This document shows, one piece after another, positions 16,968-25,432 of a stretch of 64,000 nt of DNA (position 1 is the first letter of the stretch; every line of letters begins with the position of its first letter). The notes below the pieces were generated by a model. It made no database searches, was not told where the DNA came from, and worked only from the letters and a program-made list of their open reading frames with translations. The translations under genes were made by a program, and so were the position numbers. The stretch is from Sphingobium sp. Lineage in GTDB: Bacteria > Pseudomonadota > Alphaproteobacteria > Sphingomonadales > Sphingomonadaceae. The DNA lies in the NCBI GenBank assembly GCA_003248935.1, contig QFQF01000004.1, forward strand, positions 1 to 64,000, written 5' to 3'.

Positions 16968-17636
16968 ATGATGACGATGTTCCGCAAGATCGGCATGCTG
17001 GCAACCCCGGCGCTGGCGCTGCTCGCGCTTTCGGGCTGCGCCACGCCATTCAAGGCGGAGGTTGCGCGATTCCAGCAACTTCCTCCGAATCAGGGACAGA
17101 CCTTCACCGTCGTCGCCGACGACACCCGTCTCGCTGGTGGCCTCGAGTTCAGCCAGTATGCGAACCTCGTCACGGCACGTCTTTCGCAGCTCGGTTATCG
17201 CCCGGCCGGCGACCCTGCCAGTTCCGACCTCGTCGTGCGCATGCGCTACACCGTCGACAACGGGCGGGAGAAGGTGCGCAGCACCGGCTTCGGCGATCCC
17301 TACTGGGGCGGCGGGTTCGGCCGTTGGGGTGGCGGCTGGGGCTATCCCGGCTTCTACGGCCGTCGTTACGCCTGGGGCTTCTACGACCCGTTCCTGTTTG
17401 GTCCGGGTGGCTATAACGACGTGTCCAGCTACACCGTCTATACCGGCCAGCTTGAGCTGAAGATCGACAAGGCGGACGGCAAGCGGGTGTTCGAGGGCAC
17501 GGCGCAGGCACAGTCGCTGAGCAACAAGCTCACTTATCTGGTCCCGAACCTGATCGAGGCGATGTTCACCAACTTCCCGGGGCAGTCCGGCGAAAGCGTC
17601 AAGATCACGCTTCCGCCCGAGCCCAAGGCCTCCTGA
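16968..17636 (+). CDS. DUF4136 domain lipoprotein
   Basis: A 222-residue predicted lipoprotein. The signal is MMTMFRKIGMLATPALALLALSGC with lipobox ALSGC. The DUF4136 domain covers most of the mature part. Its C-terminal section has a Gly/Trp/Tyr-rich low-complexity loop (residues about 105-135, GGGFGRWGGGWGYPG) followed by YTVYTGQLELKIDKADGKRVF. Function is unknown; these proteins are outer-membrane or periplasmic. Three Met codons lie close together (16968, 16971, 16977) and I chose the first. The sequence GACGCAAGATG occurs twice just upstream (16920-16930 and 16960-16970), the second copy containing this start codon. A hairpin terminator follows at 17702. Confidence 0.88.
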   Translation: MMTMFRKIGMLATPALALLALSGCATPFKAEVARFQQLPPNQGQTFTVVADDTRLAGGLEFSQYANLVTARLSQLGYRPAGDPASSDLVVRMRYTVDNGREKVRSTGFGDPYWGGGFGRWGGGWGYPGFYGRRYAWGFYDPFLFGPGGYNDVSSYTVYTGQLELKIDKADGKRVFEGTAQAQSLSNKLTYLVPNLIEAMFTNFPGQSGESVKITLPPEPKAS

Positions 17637-18022
17637 CCGGACACCGGCCCCCGGCAGGCCAAATCCCGTACAGGCGACGGCTCCCAAGCGCGCCTAGCAT
17701 GGCCCGGCGGTCCTTTCACGGGATCGCCGGGCTCTTTCATATCTGACGGCGACTCGCGGTTTTCGCCGCACCGATTCGCTGTACGGGCCAGGATTTCCAT
17801 GCTGCGGCGCGTAACAGATCACACCGAACGTCGCATGGATTCGGTCGTTTCGTCCCGGTTACGACCGCGTTAACCAGAATCCTCTGGACTCTTGTCGGCC
17901 TTTCGGCGCTGCATGTTGCGGTGCAAGAGGAAATACCGCCGCAGGGGTGCCGGCGCCGATTGCATCGACGACCATGGAGAGCCGGGTGTTGGGGTTTTCC
18001 GTCGACTGACTGGAGGAGCACC
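17637..18022. other. Intergenic region after the DUF4136 gene
   Basis: 386 bp between the DUF4136 stop and the small gene at 18023. It contains the terminator hairpin at 17702-17732. The remaining 280 bp, up to the Shine-Dalgarno GGAGGAG at 18012, must contain the promoter of the small gene if that gene is transcribed alone. Minus-strand open frames cross it, but none has a credible start or family features. Confidence 0.5.
17702..17740 (+). terminator. Rho-independent terminator after the DUF4136 gene
   Basis: Stem GCCCGGCG (17702-17709) pairs with CGCCGGGC (17725-17732); inside it GGTCC and GGGATC extend the pairing around the loop TTTCAC. A short pyrimidine/T stretch TCTTTCAT follows, as for a plus-strand terminator. 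Confidence 0.8.
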
Positions 18023-18154
18023 ATGACCATAGTTGCAGTAGGGATCGCCGCCGTCGGCGCGACCGCGATCGGCACGGTTCTTGGCGCCGCAGCCTTGCTG
18101 TGCCTTGCCGAACCGTCCTCGCCAGCCGAATGGGACTGGCAGCAGACACGATAA
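18023..18154 (+). CDS. Small membrane protein, 43 residues, unknown function
   Basis: The product is 43 residues: a hydrophobic, Gly/Ala-rich segment from residue 2 to about 28 (MTIVAVGIAAVGATAIGTVL and on), one Cys near residue 27, then a short polar tail ending WDWQQTR. This predicts one membrane helix. A perfect GGAGGAG lies five bases before the ATG, much stronger than at most genes here, and the hydrophobic composition argues against a chance frame. It lies alone between the DUF4136 terminator and the dnaA 3' end, convergent with dnaA. I do not recognise the family. Confidence 0.6.
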   Translation: MTIVAVGIAAVGATAIGTVLGAAALLCLAEPSSPAEWDWQQTR

Positions 18155-18285
18155 GATAATCCGGCGCTCCGCATGAGGGCGCACGGGTCGCAATATCCGA
18201 CGTGGCAGGAGAGGGAAACGGGCGGCCCACGGCGCGCCCGATTACCTGTCGTTGACGCGCGACGGCTGGCCGCCGCCGCGTCGGT

Positions 18286-19707
18286 TCAGCTTTCAAGCTT
18301 GCGCTGGAGAGCCCGTATGTCCGCGTCGATGTCAGCGTGATCCCGGCGCAGCGCCTCGATCGTACGGATCGCGTGAATGACGGTGCTGTGATCACGGCCG
18401 CCGAAAATCCGGCCGATCTCCGGCAAGGAGCGCGGCGTCATCTTCTTCGACAGGTACATCGCCACCTGCCGCGGCCGGGCGACGGCGCGCGCGCGGCGCT
18501 TTGACCGCATCTCCGCCGGATCGATCCGGTAGTGCGCGGCGCAGGCCTTCTGGATCTCGTCGACGGTGATCCGGCGCGCGTTCGCGCGGACGGCATCGGC
18601 CAGCATCGACTGGGCGAATTCCATGTCCACCTTGCGCCCGGTCAGCTGGCCATAGGCGACCAGCTTGTTGAAGGCCCCCTCAAGCTCCCGGATGTTGCTG
18701 CGAATCGCACGGGCGAGGAAATCGATCACCGCGTCGGGCACCGGCGGATCACCTGCCACCATCCGCTTCGATTCGAGGATGGCAAGGCGCAAGTCGATGT
18801 CGGCAGGCTGGATGTCGGCGACCAGGCCGCCCGCAAGCCGGGAAAGGATGCGCGGATCGACGGCATCCAGGCTCTGCGGCGCGCGATCGGCGCTGATGAC
18901 GATGCGGGCGCCGCTTTCGACCAGATCGTTGATCGTGTGCAGGAACTCCTCCTGCGTCGAGCCCTTGCCCGCGATGAACTGGATGTCGTCGATCAGCAGC
19001 AGACGGGCTGCGCGCAGACGCGCCTTGAACGCCATCGTGTCGTTCGCGCGCATCGCGTTCACGAATTCCATCATGAAGCGCTCGGCCGACATGTAGATGA
19101 CGTCCGCCGCCGGCGAATGCGTCAGATAGGCATCGGCGATCGCATGCATCAGGTGGGTCTTGCCCTGCCCGGTGCCGCCATGGATGAACAGCAGGGTGAA
19201 GCGGGGGGCCTCGGCCGCAGCCATCGCCTGCGCCGCAGAATAGGCCAGCATGTTGCTGTCACCGGTCACGAAATCGGCGAATGCATGCCGGGGCCGGAAA
19301 CCGGACGCAGCCACGACGGGCTCCGCCTCCTCAGGCGAGATCGGCTGCACAACTTCCGATGCAGCAGCGACCAGCACGCGGGGCGTGGCCGATGCCGGCG
19401 CACGGCGGACCCGCACCTCGCTGACACCGGCATCCGCCGCGCGCCACGCAAGGCGCAAGCGGTCGCCGAACTGGCCGGCCACGAACGTCGCCGAGAAGTC
19501 CGTGGCGACATGGATGTCGAGCGTCTGGGAAAAGGCGCAATATTCACCGAGCGAGGCAGGCTTCAGCCACTGGTCGAACATCCGCGCGCCAACGTCACGG
19601 CGCAGGCCGGTGCGAATCCGCCCCCATGCCGCGTCCAGCGCTGCCCTGTCCTCTCCGGACTCCTCGCCACGCAATGCAGCGGGTGCCATCTGCTCCTTCG
19701 ACTTCAT
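18286..19707 (-). CDS. dnaA: Chromosomal replication initiator DnaA
   Basis: AAA+ initiator that opens oriC. The 473-residue product has the N-terminal DnaB/oligomerisation domain (WGRIRTGLRRDVGARMFDQW), a variable linker, the AAA+ domain with Walker A GGTGQGKTH and Walker B LLLIDDIQFI followed by GKGSTQEEF, and the C-terminal DNA-binding domain with the signature GGRDHSTVIHAIRTIE. I place the start at ATG 19707 (MKSKEQ); AAGG lies upstream and the longer frame adds 28 non-conserved residues. It is transcribed away from rpsT, as in many alphaproteobacteria. The long upstream gap carries four GANTC sites, which in Caulobacter control dnaA transcription. Confidence 0.97.
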   Translation of the reverse strand: MKSKEQMAPAALRGEESGEDRAALDAAWGRIRTGLRRDVGARMFDQWLKPASLGEYCAFSQTLDIHVATDFSATFVAGQFGDRLRLAWRAADAGVSEVRVRRAPASATPRVLVAAASEVVQPISPEEAEPVVAASGFRPRHAFADFVTGDSNMLAYSAAQAMAAAEAPRFTLLFIHGGTGQGKTHLMHAIADAYLTHSPAADVIYMSAERFMMEFVNAMRANDTMAFKARLRAARLLLIDDIQFIAGKGSTQEEFLHTINDLVESGARIVISADRAPQSLDAVDPRILSRLAGGLVADIQPADIDLRLAILESKRMVAGDPPVPDAVIDFLARAIRSNIRELEGAFNKLVAYGQLTGRKVDMEFAQSMLADAVRANARRITVDEIQKACAAHYRIDPAEMRSKRRARAVARPRQVAMYLSKKMTPRSLPEIGRIFGGRDHSTVIHAIRTIEALRRDHADIDADIRALQRKLES

Positions 19708-20137
19708 TATGACCTTATGCCCCCATGATCCGTTCAAACCTCTGCGGGCGCACCTCTTCCCTATCGGAAAACCGCCGAAACGGCCCTCCAAACAGGGTCA
19801 TGATCGCGAACTCTGCAGTCACTGGCGAACCGTTATGATTCGCAGCGGGTAGAGGGGCAAACTAGCCACCCCGGGAGGGCACTATCAAGGCCGAGTCAGG
19901 TCAAAAATCTGAAATAAAAACGTTGACTCGGTAAAGCCTGAGGAAATGCAAGGAGTTGAAATAAACTGATTATATTCAGTCATTTAGACGAATATTTAAC
20001 CACAAATCCCCGCGAATCGTGAGAAAAGCTCATGTCCGGCGAAACACCGCCGAAATGGCCCAAACTGTCATCGCGCGGACACAAAAAACCGCCCGGCGAA
20101 TGCCGGACGGTTTCAAAACTCCAACCCTATCAAGGGG
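19708..20137 (-). promoter_or_regulatory. dnaA upstream region with GANTC sites and a DnaA-box-like site
   Basis: This 430 bp gap between rpsT and dnaA is clearly more AT-rich than its surroundings at 19900-20010. GANTC motifs lie at 19837-19841, 19894-19898, 19925-19929 and 20014-20018. TTAACCACA at 19996-20004 differs by one base from the DnaA box TTATCCACA. A TATAAT hexamer occurs on the minus strand inside CTGAATATAATCAG (about 19962-19975), oriented to read into dnaA, but no good -35 is paired with it. The rpsT terminator occupies 20083-20113. These features suggest methylation- and DnaA-controlled dnaA expression. One box is too few to call an origin. Confidence 0.6.
20083..20113 (-). 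terminator. Rho-independent terminator of rpsT
   Basis: On the minus strand the sequence reads ACCGTCCGGC, loop ATT, CGCCGGGCGG, then a run of six T. The GC-rich stem plus T-run lies 25 bp after the rpsT stop and separates rpsT transcription from dnaA. Confidence 0.88.
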
Positions 20138-20401
20138 TCAGGCGAGAGCGCCGACCCGCTTGGTGAGGCGGCTGAACTTGCGGGCTGCGGTGTTCTTGTG
20201 GAGAACGCCGCGAGCGACGCCGCGCGCCAGTTCCGGCTGAACGGCGACGAGAGCGGTCGTCGCAGCGGCCTTGTCGCCAGCAGCCAGGGCCGTCTCGACC
20301 TTCTTCACCAGCGTACGGATACGGCCGACGCGGCTGCCGTTGATTTCCGCACGACGCGCGTTGCGGCGGATACGCTTCTTTGCTTGCGGCGTGTTTGCCA
20401 T
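20138..20401 (-). CDS. rpsT: 30S ribosomal protein S20
   Basis: Small-subunit protein S20, which binds the 5' domain of 16S rRNA. The product of 87 residues starts MANTPQAKKRIRRNARRAE and ends RLTKRVGALA, both typical. It is strongly basic and helical as expected. ATG at 20401 gives the family N-terminus; the longer frame adds 15 unrelated residues. The order mutM - rpsT - dnaA on one strand is conserved in alphaproteobacteria. A terminator hairpin follows at 20083. Confidence 0.97.
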   Translation of the reverse strand: MANTPQAKKRIRRNARRAEINGSRVGRIRTLVKKVETALAAGDKAAATTALVAVQPELARGVARGVLHKNTAARKFSRLTKRVGALA

Positions 20402-20527
20402 GCCTGTCCTCGAAACCCTCGAAAATGTCGTAAAGGACCAGCGCACCAGTGCACCCGATCCATGAAGGCGTGGCCCTTAGCTGCTCAGCACCGCACCGTC
20501 AACCATCCGGACATCGGAAATGCCCGA

Positions 20528-21340
20528 TTATCGCTGACAACGCGCGCAATGGAACGTCGACCGACCCGAGTCCGTGCGGCGCAATACCGTCCCGCCGCAC
20601 GGGCATTGGGCCCCTTCCCGGCCATAGACGCGCCACTGTTTCGAAAAATAGCCCAGTTCGCCGTCCGGCCGGGCATAATCGCGCAAGGTCGACCCGCCCG
20701 CGGCGATAGCCGCCTCCAGCACCGTGCGAATCGCCTCCACGAGTCGCGCGAGGCGCGGCTTGCTGATCATCCCGCTGCGCGCGCCCGGCGTGATGCCCGC
20801 CATGTTGAGAGCCTCGCACACATAGATGTTGCCAAGACCTGCAACGATTCGCTGATCGAGCAGCGCCGCCTTTATCGGAGCGCCCTTTCCAGCAAGCGCG
20901 CTGCCCAGGTTCGCGGCGTTGAAGTCCGGGCCGAGCGGTTCCGGCCCCATCCGGGTAAACGGCGCGAAGCTGGCCAGCGCATCGGTCGCCACCAGATCGA
21001 GCGATCCGAATCGGCGCGGATCGTTCAACGTGAGCCGGCGCCCGGCCTCCGTCTCCACCAGCAGATGATCGTGCGTCCCGATGTCGCCCGGATCGACCCG
21101 CCAGCGGCCGGACATGCCGAGATGGAAGATCATCGTGTCGCCCCGGTCGGTTTCCACCAGGCCATATTTGGCGCGGCGGCCAAGACCGATGACACGCGCG
21201 CCCGTCATCCGCTGGCGCAGGTCAGCCGGAATCGGCCAGCGCAGATCGGCACGGCGCGGCTCGACCAGCGTCAGGCGCTGATCCTGCAGCACCTGGCGCA
21301 ATCCGGCAACGGTGGTTTCAACTTCGGGAAGCTCCGGCAT
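20528..21340 (-). CDS. mutM: Formamidopyrimidine-DNA glycosylase (Fpg/MutM)
   Basis: Base-excision-repair glycosylase/AP lyase acting on 8-oxoguanine and FaPy lesions. The start must be ATG 21340: Met removal then exposes the catalytic Pro of PELPEVETT, and the seven-codon-longer frame would block this. The product has 270 residues. Other landmarks are the conserved Lys in GRRAKYGLVET, the MSGRWRV segment, NIYVCEALNMAGI in the helix-two-turn-helix, and the C-terminal zinc finger with four Cys (CPCGGTVLRR, then HCARC). It lies between rpsT (same strand) and ubiE (divergent). Confidence 0.96.
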   Translation of the reverse strand: MPELPEVETTVAGLRQVLQDQRLTLVEPRRADLRWPIPADLRQRMTGARVIGLGRRAKYGLVETDRGDTMIFHLGMSGRWRVDPGDIGTHDHLLVETEAGRRLTLNDPRRFGSLDLVATDALASFAPFTRMGPEPLGPDFNAANLGSALAGKGAPIKAALLDQRIVAGLGNIYVCEALNMAGITPGARSGMISKPRLARLVEAIRTVLEAAIAAGGSTLRDYARPDGELGYFSKQWRVYGREGAQCPCGGTVLRRTDSGRSTFHCARCQR

Positions 21341-21452
21341 GGAGGCAGGACGTAGGGCCAATCGCCTCCGCTTTCCAGTGGTCGCACCCGTGCCCGGTGC
21401 CCCTGCCGGAAATTCAGTGGAATGACGGGGCCTGCTTGGCTAGAGCGGGGCC

Positions 21453-22184
21453 ATGAACGACACCGTCTCCTTCGGCTACCGCGACGTCGACCCTTCCGAA
21501 AAGACCGGAATGGTGAAGGGCGTCTTCTCGAACGTCGCCGCCAAATATGATCTGATGAACGACGCCATGTCGGGTGGCGCCCACCGGCTGTGGAAGGACC
21601 AGTTCATCCGCCGCGTGAAACCGCAGAAGGGCGAGGCAATCCTCGACATGGCCGGCGGTACCGGCGACATCGCGTTCCGCATGCATGCGCGCGGTGCCCA
21701 TGTCACGGTGTCGGATATCAATCCGGAAATGCTGGCCGTCGGCATGGAACGGGCGAAGAAGCGCGGTCTGGTCGACCTTGCCTGGTCCGAGCAGAATGCA
21801 GAGACGCTGAGCTTCGCCGACCGCAGCTTCGACGCATACACGATCGCCTTCGGTATCCGGAACGTCACCCATACGCAGAAGGCGCTGGAGGAAGCGCATC
21901 GCGTACTGAAGTTCGGCGGCCGCTTCTTCTGCCTGGAATTCTCCACGACGGTCTGGCCGGGCTTTTCGGACGTGTACGACGCCTATTCGCATCGTCTGGT
22001 GCCCAAACTCGGTCAGTTGCTGGCAAAGGACGCGGAGAGCTATCGCTACCTGATCGAATCGATCCGGCGTTTCCCGGACATGCCGACGTTCGAGGGGATG
22101 ATCCGCAAGGCAGGCTTCGTCAGCACCCGGGTCGAACCGATCATGGGCGGCCTCGTCGCGATCCACAGCGGCTGGAAGGCCTGA
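21453..22184 (+). CDS. ubiE: Ubiquinone/menaquinone biosynthesis C-methyltransferase UbiE
   Basis: SAM-dependent C-methyltransferase of ubiquinone synthesis. The 243 residues contain KYDLMNDAMSGGAHRLWKD, the SAM motif ILDMAGGTGDIAFRM, the post-motif DINPEMLAVG, and IAFGIRNVTHTQKALEEAHR, all typical. The C-terminal GGLVAIHSGWK is also conserved. Divergent from mutM, it begins a plus-strand run with ubiB (19 bp gap), coaBC (4 bp overlap) and dut (29 bp overlap). This order is a known alphaproteobacterial cluster. Confidence 0.97.
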   Translation: MNDTVSFGYRDVDPSEKTGMVKGVFSNVAAKYDLMNDAMSGGAHRLWKDQFIRRVKPQKGEAILDMAGGTGDIAFRMHARGAHVTVSDINPEMLAVGMERAKKRGLVDLAWSEQNAETLSFADRSFDAYTIAFGIRNVTHTQKALEEAHRVLKFGGRFFCLEFSTTVWPGFSDVYDAYSHRLVPKLGQLLAKDAESYRYLIESIRRFPDMPTFEGMIRKAGFVSTRVEPIMGGLVAIHSGWKA

Positions 22185-22203
22185 TGGACGTTCAAGCGAC
22201 GGC

Positions 22204-23745
22204 ATGACATCGCACGTCACGCATCTCTGGCGCCTTCTGCGATGGGGGCGCATCCTGGCGCGGCACGGTGCGCTGCGGGGGATCGAACGCGACCCCGTCA
22301 CGCCTCCGCCGGTCCGGCGCCTTGCGCGCATCGCCCGGTTCGGCGCCCGCGTGCCGGACAAGCCGCGCTATGCCGACGCGTTTCAGGCGATCGGCCCGGC
22401 GGCGATCAAGCTTGGCCAGACGCTCGCCACCCGCCCCGACCTCGTGGGCGAGGAGGCGACCGAAGACCTGATGCGGCTTCAGGACGCGTTGCCGCCTTTG
22501 CCCTTCGCGGTTATCCGCAACCAGATCGAAAGCAGCCTCGGCCATTCGATCGAAACCCTCTACGCCAGTTTCGACGAAGTGCCGGTCGGCGCCGCCTCCA
22601 TCGCGCAGGTCCACCGCGCCCGCACGACCGACGGCCGCGATGTCGCGGTCAAGGTGCTGCGTCCGGGCGTCGCCGACCAGTTCGCGCGTGATATCCAGAC
22701 CTATGAATGGGCGGCCGCGCATCTGGAGGAACTGGGCGGAGAGGCTGCCCGGCTGCGCCCGCGCCTCGTCATAGCCAACCTCAAACGCTGGACCGCACGG
22801 GAACTCGACCTGCGGCGGGAAGCCGCCTCCGCCTCCGAACTGGCGGAAGCGATGCAGGCGATGCCAGGCTACATCATTCCCGCCATCGACTGGGACCGGA
22901 CATCGGGCCGGGTGATGACGATGGAATGGATGGACGGGATCAAGATTTCCGACCGCGCCGCCCTGATCGCCGCCGGCCACGACCTGAAGGCCATTGCGGC
23001 CCGGCTGGTCAACGCCTTCCTGCGGCAGGCGATCGCGGAGGGCTTCTTCCACGCCGACATGCATCAGGGCAACCTGTTCGTGACCGCGAATGGCGATATC
23101 GCCGCTATTGATTTCGGCATCATGGGCCGCATCGACCGGCGGGCCCGGATGTGGCTGGCGGAAATCCTCTACGGCCTCATCACCGGCAACTATCGCCGTG
23201 TCGCGGAAATCCATTTCGAGGCGCAGTACGTGCCCGCCCACCACAATGTCGCCGAGTTCGCGACGGCGCTGCGCGCAGTGGGCGAGCCGATGCGCGGGAA
23301 GCCGGTGCGCGAACTGTCCGTCGGGCAGATGCTGGACGGGCTGTTCGCGATCACCCGAGACTTCGACATGCAGACACAGCCCCATCTCCTTCTGCTCCAG
23401 AAGACGATGGTGATGGTGGAAGGGGTCGCGACCGCACTCGACCCCGACATCAACCTGTGGGAGACGAGCGGCCCCTATGTGAAGGAATGGCTGCGCACCG
23501 AACTGGGGCCGGAGGCGGCAGTGGCCGACAGCCTGATCCGCAACTGGCGCACGTTCCAGCGTATCCCCGACCTTGTCCGCCGAATAGAGGACGCCTTCCC
23601 CGAACCGGGCGGCGCACCGCCCGCCCCGCCGCTTCCCGACGTGCGGATCGTCCGCGTCGGCGGCGGCTGGCGCTATGTCCTCGTAGCCGCACTGGCGGCT
23701 GCGGCTGGAGCCGGGGCGATGGCGCTGCTACACGGGCTGACATGA
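22204..23745 (+). CDS. ubiB: UbiB, atypical kinase of ubiquinone biosynthesis
   Basis: An ABC1/ADCK/UbiB-family ATPase needed for ubiquinone production, membrane-bound. The 513 residues include AIKLGQTLATRPDL, which is the family KxGQ motif, GAASIAQVHRARTTDGRDVA, the lysine motif VKVLRPGV, HADMHQGNLF (catalytic loop), and AIDFGIMG (metal-binding DFG). One to two C-terminal membrane helices end the protein (about 485-510). The TGA overlaps the coaBC ATG (ATGA), so the two are translationally coupled. The N-terminus is slightly short of some homologues but complete. Confidence 0.96.
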   Translation: MTSHVTHLWRLLRWGRILARHGALRGIERDPVTPPPVRRLARIARFGARVPDKPRYADAFQAIGPAAIKLGQTLATRPDLVGEEATEDLMRLQDALPPLPFAVIRNQIESSLGHSIETLYASFDEVPVGAASIAQVHRARTTDGRDVAVKVLRPGVADQFARDIQTYEWAAAHLEELGGEAARLRPRLVIANLKRWTARELDLRREAASASELAEAMQAMPGYIIPAIDWDRTSGRVMTMEWMDGIKISDRAALIAAGHDLKAIAARLVNAFLRQAIAEGFFHADMHQGNLFVTANGDIAAIDFGIMGRIDRRARMWLAEILYGLITGNYRRVAEIHFEAQYVPAHHNVAEFATALRAVGEPMRGKPVRELSVGQMLDGLFAITRDFDMQTQPHLLLLQKTMVMVEGVATALDPDINLWETSGPYVKEWLRTELGPEAAVADSLIRNWRTFQRIPDLVRRIEDAFPEPGGAPPAPPLPDVRIVRVGGGWRYVLVAALAAAAGAGAMALLHGLT

Positions 23746-24989
23746 CCCAGCCGCGCATCCTCCTGATCGTGTCCGGCGGCATTGCCGCGTACAAGGCGCT
23801 GGAACTGGTCCGGCAGTTGCGGCGCGCCGGGATCGCCGTCCGCGCTGTGATGACGGAGAGCGCGGAGAAGTTCGTGACGCCCCTGTCGCTGGGCGTGCTG
23901 ACGGAGGATCATGTCTATGGCGACATGTTCGACCTGAAGGAAGAACGCGAGATCGGCCATATCCAGCTCTCACGCCAGGCCGACCTGATCGTGGTCGCCC
24001 CCGCCACGGCCAATATCCTCGCCAAGATGGCGGCGGGCATCGCCGACGACCTCGCCACCACCATCCTGCTCGCGACCGACAAGCCGGTGCTGGTGGTGCC
24101 CGCGATGAACGTACGCATGTGGCACCACAAGGCGACGCAGCGGAACCTCGAGCGGCTTCACGCCGACGGCATCCATATCCTGGAACCCGATAATGGCGAC
24201 ATGGCCTGCGGCGAGTGGGGCAAGGGACGCCTGCCCGAGCCGGAAGCCATTGTCACCGAGATCCGAGAACTGCTTGCGAAGCCCGGCCTTCCCGATCCGC
24301 TGGCGGGGCAACCGGACTTCGCCGGTCCGGAACAGCCGATGGCCGGACGCCATGTCCTCGTCACCGCTGGACCGACGCATGAGCCGATCGATCCGGTTCG
24401 CTACATCGCCAACCGATCGTCGGGCAAGCAGGGCTTTGCCATCGCCCGGGCGGCGGCGGCGGCAGGCGCGCGCGTGACGCTGATCGCGGGGCCCGTCACG
24501 CTCCCGACCCCCACCGGTGTCGACCGCGTCGATGTCGAGACCGCCGTGGAGATGCTGACGGCGGTCGAGGCCGCCCTGCCCGCGGATGCCGCGATCATGG
24601 TTGCCGCTGTCGCCGACTGGCGCGCCGAAACGCAGGCCAGCCAGAAGATCAAGAAGGCGGGCGAGGCACCCGCACCGCTCGCACTAGCCGAGAACCCCGA
24701 TATCCTCGCGACGCTCGGCCATCATGCCGACCGCCCCCGCCTGCTCGTCGGTTTCGCAGCCGAGACCGAGAAGCTGGAGGATCACGCCCGCGCGAAGCTG
24801 GCGAAGAAGGGGGCGGACTGGATCGTCGCCAATGATGTGTCCGGCGACGTGATGGGCGGTGACCGCAACAGCATCCATATTATTTCCGCCGCCGGCACCG
24901 AAAGCTGGGAAGACCTGCCCAAGGACGCCGTCGCCAACCGCCTCATCGAAAAGGTCGCCAATGCCCTCTCATCCGCTGCCGCCGATTGA
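23742..24989 (+). CDS. coaBC: CoaBC: phosphopantothenoylcysteine decarboxylase / phosphopantothenate-cysteine ligase
   Basis: Bifunctional enzyme of coenzyme A synthesis. The 415 residues start with the FMN-dependent CoaC half: MTQPRILLIVSGGIAAYKAL, IGHIQLSRQADLIVVAPATA, PAMNVRMW, and MACGEWGKGRLPEP. The CoaB half starts around residue 205 with VLVTAGPTHEPIDPVRYIAN followed by RSSGKQGFA and later IKKAGEAPAPLALAENPDIL. ATG at 23742 is fixed by the 4 bp overlap with ubiB; the frame itself runs open through ubiB. The last 29 bp overlap dut, the next gene. Confidence 0.97.
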   Translation: MTQPRILLIVSGGIAAYKALELVRQLRRAGIAVRAVMTESAEKFVTPLSLGVLTEDHVYGDMFDLKEEREIGHIQLSRQADLIVVAPATANILAKMAAGIADDLATTILLATDKPVLVVPAMNVRMWHHKATQRNLERLHADGIHILEPDNGDMACGEWGKGRLPEPEAIVTEIRELLAKPGLPDPLAGQPDFAGPEQPMAGRHVLVTAGPTHEPIDPVRYIANRSSGKQGFAIARAAAAAGARVTLIAGPVTLPTPTGVDRVDVETAVEMLTAVEAALPADAAIMVAAVADWRAETQASQKIKKAGEAPAPLALAENPDILATLGHHADRPRLLVGFAAETEKLEDHARAKLAKKGADWIVANDVSGDVMGGDRNSIHIISAAGTESWEDLPKDAVANRLIEKVANALSSAAAD

Positions 24990-25419
24990 CATCCTCCTGA
25001 AGCGGCTGCCGCATGGAGACGGCCTCCCCGTTCCCGCCTACGCCACCGAACATGCGGCGGGCATGGACGTTGTCTCGGCCGAGGACGTTACGTTGGCGCC
25101 CGGGGGCCGGCATGCCGTGGCAACCGGCTTCGCGATGGCGATCCCCGTCGGTTATGAGGTACAGGTCCGTCCCCGCTCGGGCCTGGCGCTCAAGCACGGC
25201 ATCAGCCTGCCCAACACCCCCGGCACGATCGACGCGGACTATCGCGGCGAGCTGAAGATCATCATGATCAATCTGGGAACGGATCCGTTCGTCATCGCCC
25301 GCGGCGACCGCATCGCGCAACTCGTGCCCGCGCCGGTCCAGTTCGCAAGCTTCACCGAAGTGGACGAACTGGACGGAACGGCGCGCGGCGCTGGCGGTTT
25401 CGGATCGACGGGGGTGTAA
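24961..25419 (+). CDS. dut: dUTP diphosphatase (dUTPase)
   Basis: Trimeric dUTPase that hydrolyses dUTP to dUMP and keeps uracil out of DNA. The 152 residues carry all five family motifs: AAGMDVVSAED, RPRSGLALKHG, NTPGTIDADYRGE, IARGDRIAQLVPAPV and the C-terminal arm ARGAGGFGSTG. ATG at 24961 is preferred over the longer frame, which has 34 proline/serine-rich residues not seen in the family. It overlaps coaBC by 29 bp. MoeB follows after 13 bp. Confidence 0.96.
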   Translation: MPSHPLPPIDILLKRLPHGDGLPVPAYATEHAAGMDVVSAEDVTLAPGGRHAVATGFAMAIPVGYEVQVRPRSGLALKHGISLPNTPGTIDADYRGELKIIMINLGTDPFVIARGDRIAQLVPAPVQFASFTEVDELDGTARGAGGFGSTGV

Positions 25420-25432
25420 AGAAGGAACCGGC

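Noticed and set aside
17859..18395. Minus-strand frames of 107-178 codons over the small gene and dnaA end.
   Set aside because: No ribosome-binding site, and Arg-rich composition typical of shadow frames.
19900..20010. Chromosomal origin of replication.
   Set aside because: AT-rich, but only one near-consensus DnaA box was found, and GANTC sites next to dnaA explain the region better.
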